Source of the DNA: Bradyrhizobium sp.
Lineage (GTDB): Bacteria > Pseudomonadota > Alphaproteobacteria > Rhizobiales > Beijerinckiaceae
DNA length: 52,390 nucleotides
Direction of reading: 5' to 3'
Assembly (NCBI GenBank): GCA_004799435.1
Contig: SSMV01000045.1
Span: forward strand, 1 to 52,390
This document shows, one piece after another, positions 37,623 to 47,084 of this stretch (positions within the stretch are counted from its first letter, which is position 1; each line of letters starts with the position of its first letter). The position numbers were made by a program, and so were the translations under genes. The notes beneath the pieces are model-generated. The model saw nothing but the letters and a program-made list of their open reading frames with translations. It searched no databases and had not been told where the DNA came from.

Positions 37623-38177
37623 ATGGTCAAGAGCGGACCTCTTCGGCATGATCGCCTGACCGACGCCCTCTGCCGAAGCGAGCCGCCGATGCCCTCCAAC
37701 GTCTTCCGTTTCGACGAGCGCTGGGAGATTCCCGGCGCCACCATCGCCGAGGTCTATGATGTCCTGGCGCATGGGGAATTGCTGCCCCAATGGTGGAAAG
37801 GCGTCTATCTCGACGCGGTCAAGCTCGGCGACAATCCGGCGCCGAGGGTCGGCGACCGCCTGCGGGTGCGGGCGCGCGGCTTTCTTCCCTATGAGCTCAA
37901 TTTCATTGTCGAGGCGACCGCGCTCGATCCCGACCGGCGCGTCCAGGTGAGGACCGCTGGCGATTTCGACGGGTTGTGGACGGCGACCCTGTCGCAGACG
38001 GAGGATGGGGTCGGCGTCGATGTCGTCTGGCAGGTGACGGTGTTGCGGCCGATCCTCAGGCGGCTCTCACCGCTGCTGCGGCCGATCTTCGCCTGGAACC
38101 ACCGTTGGACGACGCCGCGCGGCGAGGCTGGACTGCGCGAATTTCTCGCCGAGCGGCGGATGCGAAAGGGCGCCTGA
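37623..38177 (+). CDS. SRPBCC/polyketide-cyclase-fold protein
   Basis: START/Bet v1-like small-molecule-binding protein. The family pattern FDERWEIPGATIAEVYDVLAHGELLPQWWKGVYLDAVKL... GDRLRVRARGFLPYELNFIVEAT is clear. Two starts are possible: ATG at 37623, with GAGGG five bases upstream (184 residues), and ATG at 37689 (MPSNVFRFDE, 162 residues), where the homology begins. I give the longer because of its better ribosome-binding site. Divergent from tetR-amidase, so it is likely in the same regulon. Ligand unknown. Confidence 0.82.
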   Translation: MVKSGPLRHDRLTDALCRSEPPMPSNVFRFDERWEIPGATIAEVYDVLAHGELLPQWWKGVYLDAVKLGDNPAPRVGDRLRVRARGFLPYELNFIVEATALDPDRRVQVRTAGDFDGLWTATLSQTEDGVGVDVVWQVTVLRPILRRLSPLLRPIFAWNHRWTTPRGEAGLREFLAERRMRKGA

Positions 38178-38192
38178 GGCGGCGGGCCGTCC

Positions 38193-38846
38193 TCACACCT
38201 GCAGGATCGAACCGAAGTCGAAATTTGCGCCGGGCGGGTTTTCGCCGACGCGAAGCGTCTTGTCATCGACGAAATGATTGGGCGGAACCGGCAGATTATA
38301 GGGCGCCGGAACGCCGAGGAAGACGCGACCGGCGAGATCGTATTTCGAGCCGTGGCACGGGCAGAAATAGCCGCCCGGCCAATTGGGCGCCGGTTCGGTC
38401 GGGCTAGGCGCGGGAAAGAATTTCGGGATGCAGCCAAGATGCGTGCAGACGCCGACCAGCACCAGGAACTCCGGCTTGAGCGAACGGCTCCAGTTGGTCG
38501 CGTAATCGGGCTGTTGGCGCGCGGTCGAGTCGGGATCGGAGAGTAGCGCCAGATGCTCGGCGGTCTTGAGCGCGTCGAGGGCCGGCTGCGGGCGATTGAC
38601 GATGAAGACCGGATGCGACTGCCACAGCGTGACGATCTGCTGGCCGGGCTGGATCTGGCTGATGTCGATGTCGATCGGTTCGCCGGCGGCCTCAGTTGTC
38701 GCGTCGGGGTTCATCTGGTCGATCAGCGGCCACAGCGTCGCCGCCGCGCCGACCCCCGCCACCGAGGCGGTGGCGAGAAAGAGAAAATCGCGCCGGGTGG
38801 GCTCGGGCGCGACGTGCGGCGCCAGCGAAAGGGACGGGTCCGACAT
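38193..38846 (-). CDS. petA: Rieske iron-sulfur subunit of cytochrome bc1
   Basis: Carries the 2Fe-2S cluster that takes electrons from ubiquinol in the bc1 complex. An N-terminal twin-arginine-type signal anchor (RRDFLFLATASVAGVGAAATLWPLI) places the head in the periplasm. The cluster motifs are C134-T-H136-L-G-C139 and C162-P-C164-H165. It has a full AAGGAGG ribosome-binding site. Length 217 is within the normal range, with an insert of about 15 residues (FFPAPSPTEPAPNWPGG) between the two boxes. Unusually, no petB or petC gene follows: the next gene is convergent. Confidence 0.95.
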   Translation of the reverse strand: MSDPSLSLAPHVAPEPTRRDFLFLATASVAGVGAAATLWPLIDQMNPDATTEAAGEPIDIDISQIQPGQQIVTLWQSHPVFIVNRPQPALDALKTAEHLALLSDPDSTARQQPDYATNWSRSLKPEFLVLVGVCTHLGCIPKFFPAPSPTEPAPNWPGGYFCPCHGSKYDLAGRVFLGVPAPYNLPVPPNHFVDDKTLRVGENPPGANFDFGSILQV

Positions 38847-38949
38847 GCGTGCGCCTCCTTAAAGCGAAGTCTCGCGGCGAGCCCCGAAATCACCAATGCG
38901 AAGACGGCAGTGAACCCGGCTAGGGGGCGTTTTTGCGGCGCTCCCGTCC

Positions 38950-41943
38950 TCACTCCGCCGCCTGCGCCTTGGCCTTCCTGGCCGGCCGGCGGTCGAGCAC
39001 CGGCTTGAGATAACGGCCCGTATGGCTCCTCGGGTTGCGGACGATCTGCTCGGGCGTGCCCGAGGCGACGATTTCGCCTCCGCCGTCGCCGCCTTCCGGA
39101 CCCATATCGACGATCCAGTCGGCGGTCTTCACCACTTCGAGATTATGCTCGATGACGACCATGGTGTTGCCCTGGTCGACCAGCTCATGCAGCACGTCGA
39201 GCAATTGCGCGACGTCATGGAAATGCAGACCGGTGGTCGGCTCGTCGAGAATGTAAAGCGTGCGCCCGGTCGAGCGGCGCGACAATTCCTTGGCCAGTTT
39301 GACGCGCTGGGCTTCGCCGCCCGATAGGGTGGTCGCCTGCTGGCCAACCTTCACATAGCCGAGGCCGACGCGCTTCAGCGTCTCCATCTTGTCGCGGATC
39401 GCCGGCACGGCCTTGAAGAGATCGGCCGCTTCTTCGACCGTCATATCAAGCACGTCGGCGATCGACTTGTCGCGATACTTCACTTCCAAAGTTTCGCGGT
39501 CGTAGCGCTTGCCCTTGCAGACGTCGCAGGTGACATAGACGTCGGGCAGGAAATGCATCTCGATCTTGATGACGCCGTCGCCCTGGCAGGCTTCGCAGCG
39601 GCCGCCCTTGACGTTGAACGAGAAACGCCCGGCCTGATAGCCGCGCTGCTTGGCCTCGGGCAGGCCGGCGTACCATTCGCGGATCGGCGTGAAGGCGCCG
39701 GTATAGGTCGCCGGATTGGAGCGCGGCGTGCGGCCGATCGGCGACTGGTCGATGTCGATGACCTTGTCGAGCTTCTCCATCCCCTCGATTTCATCATGCG
39801 GGGCGGGCGGATTGCTCGCGCCATTGAGCCGCCGCGCGGCCGCCTTGTAGAGCGTGTCGACGATCAGGGTCGATTTGCCGCCCCCGGACACCCCGGTGAC
39901 GCAGGTGAAGCTGCCGAGTGGGATCGCGGCGGTGACGTTTTTGAGATTATTGCCGCGCGCCCCAATGATTTTAAGTTCCGCGCCGGGCGCGGCGACACGG
40001 CGGCGCGCCGGGGTCGGCACGAAACGGACGCCCGACAAATATTGCCCGGTCAGCGAATTGGGATCGGCGACGATCTCCTCAGGTGAGCCCTTGGCGATGA
40101 TTTCGCCGCCATGCACGCCGGCCCCAGGACCGATGTCGACGACATAATCGGCGGCCAGGATCGCGTCCTCGTCATGCTCGACGACGATCACTGTGTTGCC
40201 GAGCCCGCGCAGCCGGCGCAGCGTGTCGAGCAACCGGGCATTGTCGCGCTGGTGCAGACCGATCGACGGCTCATCGAGCACATAGAGCACGCCGGTCAGC
40301 CCCGAGCCGATCTGCGAGGCCAGCCGAATGCGCTGGCTTTCGCCGCCCGACAGCGTGCCCGAGCCGCGCGCCAGGGTCAGATAGTCGAGCCCGACATCGG
40401 AGAGGAAGGTCAGCCGGTCGCCGATTTCCTTGAGGATGCGATGGGCGATCTCATTGCGCTTGGCGTCGAGCGCCTGAGGCAGGGCCTTCGCCCAGGCGAT
40501 CGCTGCCTTGACCGAGAGCAAGCTGACTTCGCCAATGTGCTTGCCATCGATCTTGACCGCCAGCGCTTCCGGCTTGAGGCGGAAGCCATGGCACGCCTCG
40601 CAGGGCGTCGCGGTCATGAAGCGCTCGATCTCCTCGCGCGACCATTCGCTCTCCGTTTCGCGATAGCGGCGATCGAGATTATTCACAACGCCTTCGAACG
40701 GCTTCTTCACCTCATAGGCGCGCAACCCGTCATCATAGGAGAAGCGGACTTCCTCCTCGCCGGAACTGTTCAGGATGACGTCTTTCGCCCGCTCCGAAAG
40801 GGTCGCCCAGGGCGCGTCGAGACGGAACTTGAAGTGCCGGCCGAGCGCTTCCAGCGTCTGCAGATAATAGGGCGAGCTCGATTTGGACCAGGGCGCGATC
40901 GCGCCCTTGCGCAGCGTCAGGCGCGGATCGGGCACGACGAGGCTGGCGTCGACCGTCAGCTCCGAGCCGAGGCCGCCGCAGGTCGGGCAGGCGCCATGCG
41001 GATTGTTGAACGAGAAGAGCCGGGGCTCGATCTCGGAGATGGTGAAGCCGGAAACCGGGCAGGCGAATTTCGACGAGAACAGGATGCGCGTCGGCTCGCT
41101 GCCTGACTTCGCAGTCTCGCCCTCCGGCGGGTCGGCGAATTCGATCACCGCCAGACCGTCGGACAGTTCAAGCGCCGTCTCGAAACTCTCCGACAGCCGA
41201 CTCCCCATGTCGGGGCGCACGACCAGGCGGTCGACGACAACTTCGATGTCATGTTTCAGCTTCTTGTCGAGCGCCGGCGCGTCGGCGATCTCGTAGAACC
41301 TGCCATCGATCTTAAGTCGTTGGAATCCGCGCTTCATATAGTCGGCGATTTCCTTGCGGTATTCGCCCTTGCGCCCGCGCACCACCGGCGCGGTAAGATA
41401 GAAGCGCGTGCGCTCGGGCAGCGCCAGCGCCCGGTCGACCATCTGGCTCACCGTCTGGCTCTCAATCGGCAGACCGGTCGCCGGCGAATAGGGGATGCCG
41501 ACGCGCGCCCACAGCAGGCGCATATAGTCGTGGATCTCGGTCACCGTGCCGACGGTCGAGCGCGGGTTCTTCGAGGTCGTCTTCTGTTCGATGGCGATCG
41601 CCGGCGACAGGCCGTCGATCTGATCGACGTCCGGCTTCTGCATCATTTCGAGGAACTGGCGGGCGTAGGCCGAAAGCGACTCGACGTAGCGCCTCTGTCC
41701 CTCGGCGTAGATCGTGTCGAAGGCGAGCGACGACTTGCCCGAACCCGAAACGCCGGTGAAGACGACCAGCTTGTCGCGCGGGATCGTCAGATCGACATTC
41801 TTCAGATTGTGCTCGCGTGCGCCATGGACGGCGATCGTCCGGCCGCCAAACAGCGCCTCGACCGGCGCCGGGGGGCGGGCCGCGCCGCGCGCGGATTTGC
41901 CATTGGCCGCAACCTTCGTCGTCAAAGGAACTTTAGTCGGCAT
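38950..41943 (-). CDS. uvrA: Excinuclease ABC subunit A
   Basis: DNA-damage recognition ATPase of nucleotide excision repair. Two ABC modules: Walker A1 [10 protein letters not shown] and A2 [13 protein letters not shown] signatures LSGGESQRI and LSGGEAQRV, and zinc modules with CPVSGF...CPTCGG, CEACHG and CEACQG...CDVCKG. 997 residues from the ATG at 41943; the frame stays open to 42018 but that passes the promoter region. An SOS box lies 66 bases upstream of the ATG. The N-terminus has an extra 25 residues ([20 protein letters not shown]) before the usual start. Confidence 0.97.
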   Translation of the reverse strand: MPTKVPLTTKVAANGKSARGAARPPAPVEALFGGRTIAVHGAREHNLKNVDLTIPRDKLVVFTGVSGSGKSSLAFDTIYAEGQRRYVESLSAYARQFLEMMQKPDVDQIDGLSPAIAIEQKTTSKNPRSTVGTVTEIHDYMRLLWARVGIPYSPATGLPIESQTVSQMVDRALALPERTRFYLTAPVVRGRKGEYRKEIADYMKRGFQRLKIDGRFYEIADAPALDKKLKHDIEVVVDRLVVRPDMGSRLSESFETALELSDGLAVIEFADPPEGETAKSGSEPTRILFSSKFACPVSGFTISEIEPRLFSFNNPHGACPTCGGLGSELTVDASLVVPDPRLTLRKGAIAPWSKSSSPYYLQTLEALGRHFKFRLDAPWATLSERAKDVILNSSGEEEVRFSYDDGLRAYEVKKPFEGVVNNLDRRYRETESEWSREEIERFMTATPCEACHGFRLKPEALAVKIDGKHIGEVSLLSVKAAIAWAKALPQALDAKRNEIAHRILKEIGDRLTFLSDVGLDYLTLARGSGTLSGGESQRIRLASQIGSGLTGVLYVLDEPSIGLHQRDNARLLDTLRRLRGLGNTVIVVEHDEDAILAADYVVDIGPGAGVHGGEIIAKGSPEEIVADPNSLTGQYLSGVRFVPTPARRRVAAPGAELKIIGARGNNLKNVTAAIPLGSFTCVTGVSGGGKSTLIVDTLYKAAARRLNGASNPPAPHDEIEGMEKLDKVIDIDQSPIGRTPRSNPATYTGAFTPIREWYAGLPEAKQRGYQAGRFSFNVKGGRCEACQGDGVIKIEMHFLPDVYVTCDVCKGKRYDRETLEVKYRDKSIADVLDMTVEEAADLFKAVPAIRDKMETLKRVGLGYVKVGQQATTLSGGEAQRVKLAKELSRRSTGRTLYILDEPTTGLHFHDVAQLLDVLHELVDQGNTMVVIEHNLEVVKTADWIVDMGPEGGDGGGEIVASGTPEQIVRNPRSHTGRYLKPVLDRRPARKAKAQAAE

Positions 41944-42008
41944 GAGACCCCGTTGGAGAACGGTTCGAATCGCGCGCCCAAGCTTGCGCCGCTCAGGCGT
42001 CGATGCTA

Positions 42009-42023
42009 GAACAAACAAAGAAC
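42009..42023. promoter_or_regulatory. LexA (SOS) box between uvrA and ssb
   Basis: The sequence is GAAC-AAACAAA-GAAC, an exact match to the alphaproteobacterial LexA site GAAC-N7-GAAC (GTTC-N7-GTTC on the other strand). It lies 66 bases upstream of uvrA and 204 bases upstream of ssb. uvrA and ssb are standard SOS genes in other bacteria, which supports the call. Confidence 0.85.
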
Positions 42024-42226
42024 ATTGGGAAGCGCCGCGGGCAGCCTTCGCGACAGGAATGTAGTGTCGATCCTCGCTTACGCCAAACTCTGCCCGCAGG
42101 CTGCGGCTGTGGACAAGTGAGGCTTCGGCGGTGATCGGCCTTCGGTTGGGTTAGAAGCGTTCAGCACAGCAGCGTCCGCGCGCCACTCGGGCAGCAGGCT
42201 CTTGGGCGGCGGGACAGGAGAGGATC

Positions 42227-42721
42227 ATGGCCGGCAGCGTCAACAAAGTCATTTTGATCGGCAATCTCGGCAAGGACCCGCAGGTTCGGTCGCTCAATTC
42301 CGGCGAGAAGGTCGTCAATTTCTCGCTCGCGACCTCCGAGAGCTGGCGCGACAAGGCCAGCGGCGAGCGCAAGGAAAAGACCGAGTGGCACAATATCGTG
42401 GTGTTCAACGAGAACATCGGCCGGGTCGTCGAGCAATATTGCAAGAAGGGCACGAAGGTTTACGTCGAGGGCCAGTTGCAGACGCGCAAATGGACGGATC
42501 AATCCGGCGTCGAGAAATACACGACCGAAGTCGTGCTGCAGCGCTTTCGCGGCGAATTGACGCTGCTCGACTCGCGCGGCGCGGGCGGCGAAGGGCGCGA
42601 CAGCTTTGGCGGCGAGGAGCGGGCGCCGAGCTTCGGCCGCGCTTCGCCGGTTGACGCCAAGCGGCCGCCCCCGTCGGGCGGCGGGGGCGGCGGCGATCTC
42701 GACGACGATATTCCTTTTTGA
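42227..42721 (+). CDS. ssb: Single-stranded DNA-binding protein
   Basis: Coats ssDNA and recruits repair proteins. The OB fold spans residues 5-110 (VNKVILIGNLGKDPQVRS... WHNIVVFNENIGRVVEQYCKKG), followed by a Gly/Pro-rich linker and the acidic tip DLDDDIPF that binds partners. 164 residues, normal length. GGAGAGG precedes the ATG. Divergent from uvrA across a 283-base region containing the SOS box. Confidence 0.97.
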   Translation: MAGSVNKVILIGNLGKDPQVRSLNSGEKVVNFSLATSESWRDKASGERKEKTEWHNIVVFNENIGRVVEQYCKKGTKVYVEGQLQTRKWTDQSGVEKYTTEVVLQRFRGELTLLDSRGAGGEGRDSFGGEERAPSFGRASPVDAKRPPPSGGGGGGDLDDDIPF

Positions 42722-42816
42722 AAGCGACCTGCCGTTCTGAACCCGGCGCGGGCCTCGCGCGTTCAAGCTTTGCGTTTTCGGGTTTGGCCGAGGCGTAGCG
42801 TCGAAGGAGCAGCCCC

Positions 42817-43128
42817 ATGGCGAAGCCGACAGCCCTGAGCGCCGAGGAGATCGACGCGGCGCTCAAGACGCTACCCGACTGGAAGCGCGACGGCGCCGCG
42901 CTGCGGGCGGAATTCAAGCTCGCTTCGTTTCGCGAGGCGGTCGCCTTCATCGTGCGGCTCGGTTTCGAGGCCGAGGCGATGAACCACCATCCCGAAATCG
43001 CCAATGTCTATAATCGCGTGTCGTTCAAGCTGACGACCCATGACGCGGGCGACAAGGCGACCGAAAAGGATATCGAACTGGCCAAGCGCATTTCCGCGGT
43101 CGCGCGGCCGTTTCTCCAAGGCGCTTAG
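42817..43128 (+). CDS. phhB: Pterin-4a-carbinolamine dehydratase
   Basis: Dehydrates 4a-hydroxytetrahydropterin, so that the cofactor of aromatic amino acid hydroxylases can be recycled. The family motif is clear: AMNHHPEIANVYNRVSFKLT, then THDAGDKATEKDIELA. 103 residues, full length. AAGGAG before the ATG. It converges on a DHFR-like gene and is two genes from folE, a pterin grouping; no phenylalanine hydroxylase gene is in the window. Confidence 0.95.
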   Translation: MAKPTALSAEEIDAALKTLPDWKRDGAALRAEFKLASFREAVAFIVRLGFEAEAMNHHPEIANVYNRVSFKLTTHDAGDKATEKDIELAKRISAVARPFLQGA

Positions 43129-43153
43129 GGTCTGGGCGGCTAGGCTCGCCGGC

Positions 43154-43717
43154 TCACGCCGCCGGCCGGCTCCAGGTCGAGAGCGAGACGGCGGCCTTTT
43201 CATCGAGCCAGCGTTCCGGCCCCGCAGTCAGTCCCGCCGCCGATAGCGCCGCTTCGACCGGCAGGCTGTCGCGGCCAAAGACCGGCAGGCCGCCGGGCAC
43301 CCGCAATCGCGTGGCGCGGCTGAGGTGGAAACCCCAATAGCCGAGCTTCAGAAACAGACGATAGACCTCGGGGCCGCCGAGAATGGCGGCGACGCCGCCA
43401 TCGACGCCGAGCGCCGCACAGGCCGATGAAAAGGGCGCGCCCTGCGGGTTCCAGAACACCGCATGCGGATGCTCGGGGTCGGCGGCGACCGTCGCCGTGC
43501 GGCTGGTGACGACGACGCGCCGACGGCGGTTCGAGTTGGCTTGGCCCTCATGCGAATTGCGGCCATGGACCAGCACGGCGGCGCGTTCGAGCGCCTCATT
43601 GAAAAAGCGCTGGTCGGCGCGGTTGACCAGGGCTTCCGGCATATGGCCGTTGGCGTCGGCGATCATCCCGTCGGCCGAGGCGATGACATAGGCTTCGTAG
43701 CGGAATGCGTCCGACAT
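43154..43717 (-). CDS. Dihydrofolate-reductase-fold (RibD C-terminal-like) protein
   Basis: A 187-residue reductase of the DHFR/RibD superfamily: YEAYVIASADGMIADANGHMPEALVNRADQRFF at the N-terminus, VHGRNSHEG and RRVVVTSRT in the middle, and AILGGPEVYRLFLKLGY as the NADPH-side loop. ATG at 43717 with GAGGCGG upstream. Exact substrate (a dihydropterin, a pyrimidine or other) is not determined; the closeness to folE, 37 bases upstream on the same strand, and to phhB, favours a pterin. Confidence 0.85.
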   Translation of the reverse strand: MSDAFRYEAYVIASADGMIADANGHMPEALVNRADQRFFNEALERAAVLVHGRNSHEGQANSNRRRRVVVTSRTATVAADPEHPHAVFWNPQGAPFSSACAALGVDGGVAAILGGPEVYRLFLKLGYWGFHLSRATRLRVPGGLPVFGRDSLPVEAALSAAGLTAGPERWLDEKAAVSLSTWSRPAA

Positions 43718-43754
43718 CGTGGCGCCGCCTCTGATGCGAGGATCTCCAAGCGAT

Positions 43755-44378
43755 TTAGGAATTGCTCTGCGAGTCGACCAGCGACAAAAACTCGGCGCGG
43801 GTCGTCGGCTGATCGCGGAAAACGCCAAGCATCCGGCTGGTCACGAGATCGGCGCCGTGCCGGCGGACCCCGCGGCTCATCATGCAGTGATGTGTCGCCT
43901 TGATCACCACCGCGACGCCATGCGGTTGCAGCACGCTCTCGATCGAATTGGCGATTTGCGCTGTCAGCCGTTCCTGAATCTGCAATCGTCGCGAATAGAT
44001 ATCGACGACCCGCGCCAGTTTGGAGATGCCGACCACGCGACGATCCGGCACATAGCCGACCCAGGCGCGGCCGATGATCGGCGCCAGATGGTGTTCGCAA
44101 TGGCTTTCGAAGGTGACGCCGCGCAGGACGATCATTTCGTCATAGCCGTCGACTTCCTCGAAAGTCGTGCGTAGCGCTTCTTCTGGGTCGCTCGCATAGC
44201 CGGCGAAATATTCGCGATAGGCGCGCAGGACGCGCGAAGGCGTGTTCTTCAGCCCGTCGCGCGAGGGGTCTTCGCCGATCCAGCGCAGAATGTCGCGAAA
44301 GGCGCGTTCGACGGCCTTATCGCCCGGTCGGTCGGGAGCGCCGGACGCGCCAGTGTCGACATCGGTCGGCGCGGACAC
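43755..44378 (-). CDS. folE: GTP cyclohydrolase I
   Basis: First enzyme of folate and pterin synthesis: GTP to dihydroneopterin triphosphate. The zinc ligands are C94 and H97 (ESHCEHHLAP) and C165 (THHCMMSRG); GISKLARVVDIYSRRLQIQERLT is the substrate block. 207 residues. The start is a GTG at 44378 with AAGGGAG upstream; an ATG two bases off is out of frame. Operon with the DHFR-like gene likely. Confidence 0.97.
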   Translation of the reverse strand: MSAPTDVDTGASGAPDRPGDKAVERAFRDILRWIGEDPSRDGLKNTPSRVLRAYREYFAGYASDPEEALRTTFEEVDGYDEMIVLRGVTFESHCEHHLAPIIGRAWVGYVPDRRVVGISKLARVVDIYSRRLQIQERLTAQIANSIESVLQPHGVAVVIKATHHCMMSRGVRRHGADLVTSRMLGVFRDQPTTRAEFLSLVDSQSNS

Positions 44379-44539
44379 ATCGTCTCCCTTCGCGCGAGGC
44401 CGCCATTAGGCCGGCATGGGCCCCGGCAAGCTGTAGGCCCGACGCGCCGGCGGCGTCAACGCCATGGGCGGCTTGCGCAAAGTGCGCGAAAGGACGAAGA
44501 ACGGCGCGCTGCGGCGGATTTCCCTCACGTCGCGGGTTG

Positions 44540-44554
44540 AAACCGGACCGGTTT
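44540..44554. promoter_or_regulatory. Perfect short palindrome upstream of rpe
   Basis: AAACCGG-A-CCGGTTT, 7-base arms and a single central base, 37 bases before the rpe ATG and followed by two more T. Could be an operator; the loop is too small for a good terminator hairpin. Function inferred from symmetry only. Confidence 0.3.
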
Positions 44555-44591
44555 TTCAAACACAATCCGCCCCAAGCCGGAGCGACGGGTC

Positions 44592-45281
44592 ATGAGCGCA
44601 GCCAACAGGTCCCTTGTCATCGCGGCGTCGATCCTGGCGTCCGATTTCGCCAACCTGGGCCAGGAGACGCGCGATGTGTCGGCGGCGGGCGCCGACTGGA
44701 TCCATCTCGACATTATGGATGGGCATTTCGTGCCCAACATCACCTTCGGCCCCTCGCTGGTCGCCGCCTTGCGCGAGCAATCGGAAAAGACCTTCGACTG
44801 CCATCTGATGATCGAGCCCTGCGATCCGTTTCTCGAAGCCTTCGCGACCGCAGGCGCCGATCGCATCACCATTCATGCCGAGGCGACGCGCCATCTCGAC
44901 CGCTCGCTGCAGGCGATCCGCGCGCTCGGCAAAAAGGCGGGCGTCGCGCTCAATCCGGCGACGCCGCCCGCGGCGATCGAATTCGTGCTCGACCATCTCG
45001 ATCTGGTGCTGGTGATGACGGTCAATCCGGGCTTCGGCGGCCAGACCTTCATTCCGGAAATGGTCGACAAGGTCGCGCTGGTTCGTCAGATGATCGGCGA
45101 ACGTGCGATCGACATCGAGGTCGATGGCGGCGTAACAAGCGAGACTGCGCCGCGGCTTGTCGCCGCCGGCGCCAATGCGCTGGTCGCCGGATCGGCGGTG
45201 TTCAAAGGCGGCCGCGCCGCCTATGGCGAACACATTGCCGCGTTGCGCCGTTCCGTCGTTGCGTCGGGCCGCCTGGCTTAA
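44592..45281 (+). CDS. rpe: Ribulose-phosphate 3-epimerase
   Basis: Interconverts ribulose 5-phosphate and xylulose 5-phosphate (pentose phosphate pathway, and Calvin or RuMP cycle where present). TIM-barrel motifs are all present: [49 protein letters not shown], and [13 protein letters not shown] for the phosphate loop. 229 residues, normal. Its position away from cbb genes suggests the housekeeping copy. An SDR gene follows after 48 bases. Confidence 0.96.
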   Translation: MSAANRSLVIAASILASDFANLGQETRDVSAAGADWIHLDIMDGHFVPNITFGPSLVAALREQSEKTFDCHLMIEPCDPFLEAFATAGADRITIHAEATRHLDRSLQAIRALGKKAGVALNPATPPAAIEFVLDHLDLVLVMTVNPGFGGQTFIPEMVDKVALVRQMIGERAIDIEVDGGVTSETAPRLVAAGANALVAGSAVFKGGRAAYGEHIAALRRSVVASGRLA

Positions 45282-45329
45282 GCCAAAGCGCGGTTTGCCT
45301 TGCCCTCGACGCGGGGGCAGAGTGCTGGC

Positions 45330-46085
45330 GTGAACGATCGTGGTCGCGCCATTCTGATCACCGGCGCCGCGCGCGGCATTGGTCGTGCGACGGCGCGGCT
45401 TGCCGCGTCGCGCGGCTGGACGGTCGGCGTCAATTTTCTCCACGACGAGCGTGCGGCGCATGACCTGGTCGCCGAGATTTCGCGCGCCGGCGGCAAGGCG
45501 GTGGCGCTGCGCGGCGATGTCGCCATTGAGGCGGATGTCGCGGCGCTTTTCGAGGGCGCGACGGCGGCGCTCGGACCCTTGACTGGGGTGGTCGCCAATG
45601 CCGGGATTGTCGCTCCGGCTTCACGCCTGGTCGACATGAGCGTCGAACGCCTGCGGCGCATGTTCGACGTCAATATTCTCGGCGTCTATCTGACGGCGCG
45701 CGAAGCGGCGCGGCGCATGTCGACGAGCCTCGGCGGCGCCGGCGGCGCGATTGCGCTCGTCTCCTCGACCGCGGCGCGGCTCGGCGCGCCCGGCGTCTAT
45801 GTCGATTACGCCGGCTCCAAAGGAGCGGTCGATTCTCTGACGCTCGGGCTTTCCAAGGAACTTGCCGGCGAGGGGGTGCGGGTCAATGCCGTTCGCCCCG
45901 GCATGATCGACACCGAGATGCACGCCGGCGTCGGCGATCCCGAGCGCGCTCATCGCGTCGGCGCGACGACGCCAATGGCGCGCGCCGGCTCGCCAGAAGA
46001 AGTCGCCGAAGCGATCGTCTTCCTGCTCAGCGACTCGGCCTCCTATGTCACCGGCGCCATTCTCGACGTGGCGGGGGGACGCTAG
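45330..46085 (+). CDS. Short-chain dehydrogenase, YgfF-like
   Basis: NAD(P)-dependent SDR of 251 residues. Cofactor motif ILITGAARGIGRATARL, NAG in GVVANAGIVAP, catalytic Ser-Tyr-Lys in LVSSTAARLGAPGVYVDYAGSKGAVD, and the tail SYVTGAILDVAGGR. The overall pattern matches E. coli YgfF and glucose 1-dehydrogenase-like SDRs. A GTG at 45330 is taken as start; a TTG at 45300 is less likely. Substrate unknown. Confidence 0.9.
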   Translation: MNDRGRAILITGAARGIGRATARLAASRGWTVGVNFLHDERAAHDLVAEISRAGGKAVALRGDVAIEADVAALFEGATAALGPLTGVVANAGIVAPASRLVDMSVERLRRMFDVNILGVYLTAREAARRMSTSLGGAGGAIALVSSTAARLGAPGVYVDYAGSKGAVDSLTLGLSKELAGEGVRVNAVRPGMIDTEMHAGVGDPERAHRVGATTPMARAGSPEEVAEAIVFLLSDSASYVTGAILDVAGGR

Positions 46086-46092
46086 GCGGCGG

Positions 46093-46461
46093 TCAGTGGA
46101 ACGCGGTCTGGACGAAAATGGCGATCACCAGCAGAAAGCCGATGCCGAAACAGGCGCTGCGCAGCGGCGGGCGATCCAATAGATAGAAAGCCATGTGGGC
46201 AAGCCGCACGACGATGAAGGCGATCGCCAAGGCGTCGACGGTCCCGCTCGCCCCTTCGACAATATGCGAAACGATCACCGCGGCGGCGAAAGGCGCAAAA
46301 GCCTCGAAGGCATTGAGATGCGCGCCATTGGCGCGGGCGGAGAGTCCTTCGAGCGCGGTGGCGGCGATGCGCGGGGTGCGCTGTTCGAGGCCCGACACTT
46401 TCGCGAAGGCGACGTAGGGCAAGAGCGCGGCGGCGAGAATGCACCAGAAGGCGACGGTCAT
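46093..46461 (-). CDS. MAPEG-family membrane protein
   Basis: A 122-residue protein with four membrane helices of the MAPEG fold (eicosanoid and glutathione metabolism family); RANGAHLNAFEAFAPFAAAVIVSHI is the typical second-helix block with the conserved N and E. GAGGAGC precedes the ATG. Bacterial members have no assigned reaction. Convergent with the SDR gene. Confidence 0.9.
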   Translation of the reverse strand: MTVAFWCILAAALLPYVAFAKVSGLEQRTPRIAATALEGLSARANGAHLNAFEAFAPFAAAVIVSHIVEGASGTVDALAIAFIVVRLAHMAFYLLDRPPLRSACFGIGFLLVIAIFVQTAFH

Positions 46462-46649
46462 GATGGGCTCCTCGGCTTCCCGATCGCGCGGTTCTTATCG
46501 CGCGGCAGTGTAGCCTCCGGCCGCCGCCGGCAGTAGCGCAACGCGCGACCGGCGAGGCTTTCCCACAAGCTGATGGATTGCGCGCGATTGGACGAAGCGG
46601 GCGCCGGTCTGGATAATGCGATCGCCAAACGCACAGGAAAGACGGCTCG

Positions 46650-47075
46650 ATGACTCTCAATCTGCTCGCGCTTGTGGCGCTCGCCCTTCTTGTCGCGATG
46701 GGCGCGACCGCCCGGGCCCAGGACGCGGCCAATCCACCCGCTTTGTGGGGCGCGCCTTCGGTCGACGGCGGCAAATGCTGCGCCAGTCTCGCCGAGGTGC
46801 GCGACAATATCGACCGCATCGATCGTCAGATCGTCGCGCTGATGGCGGAGCGCGGCAAATATGTCTCCGAGGCCGGCCGCTTCAAGGCGGATCCGGCGGC
46901 GGTCAGCGCGCCGGCCCGGGTCGAATCGATCATCGCCAAGGTCAAGGGACTGGCGCGCGAGGACGGCCTCGCCGAGGATGTCGCCGAGCGCAGCTACCGG
47001 GCGATGATCGCCGCCTTCGAGGATTACGAGCGCGCGGAATGGACGCGCCGCAACGCCGCCGCGCCGGCCAAGTGA
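46650..47075 (+). CDS. Exported AroQ-type chorismate mutase (PchB-like)
   Basis: A 141-residue protein with a cleavable signal peptide (MTLNLLALVALALLVAMGAT-ARAQ) and an all-helical chorismate mutase type II domain: SLAEVRDNIDRIDRQIVALMAERGKYVSEAGRFKAD, then RVESIIAKVKGLAREDGLAEDVAERSYRAMI. The mature domain also resembles PchB isochorismate pyruvate lyase. Secretion means it probably works in the periplasm, outside the shikimate pathway; a CC pair (GGKCCASL) lies just before the domain. Exported AroQ enzymes are known, but their role in free-living bacteria is unclear. Confidence 0.85.
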   Translation: MTLNLLALVALALLVAMGATARAQDAANPPALWGAPSVDGGKCCASLAEVRDNIDRIDRQIVALMAERGKYVSEAGRFKADPAAVSAPARVESIIAKVKGLAREDGLAEDVAERSYRAMIAAFEDYERAEWTRRNAAAPAK

Positions 47076-47084
47076 TCGCCGCGC

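Noticed and set aside
44540..44560. Intrinsic terminator after folE
   Set aside because: It is upstream, not downstream, of folE on that strand, and the stem has a one-base loop and only a short T run.
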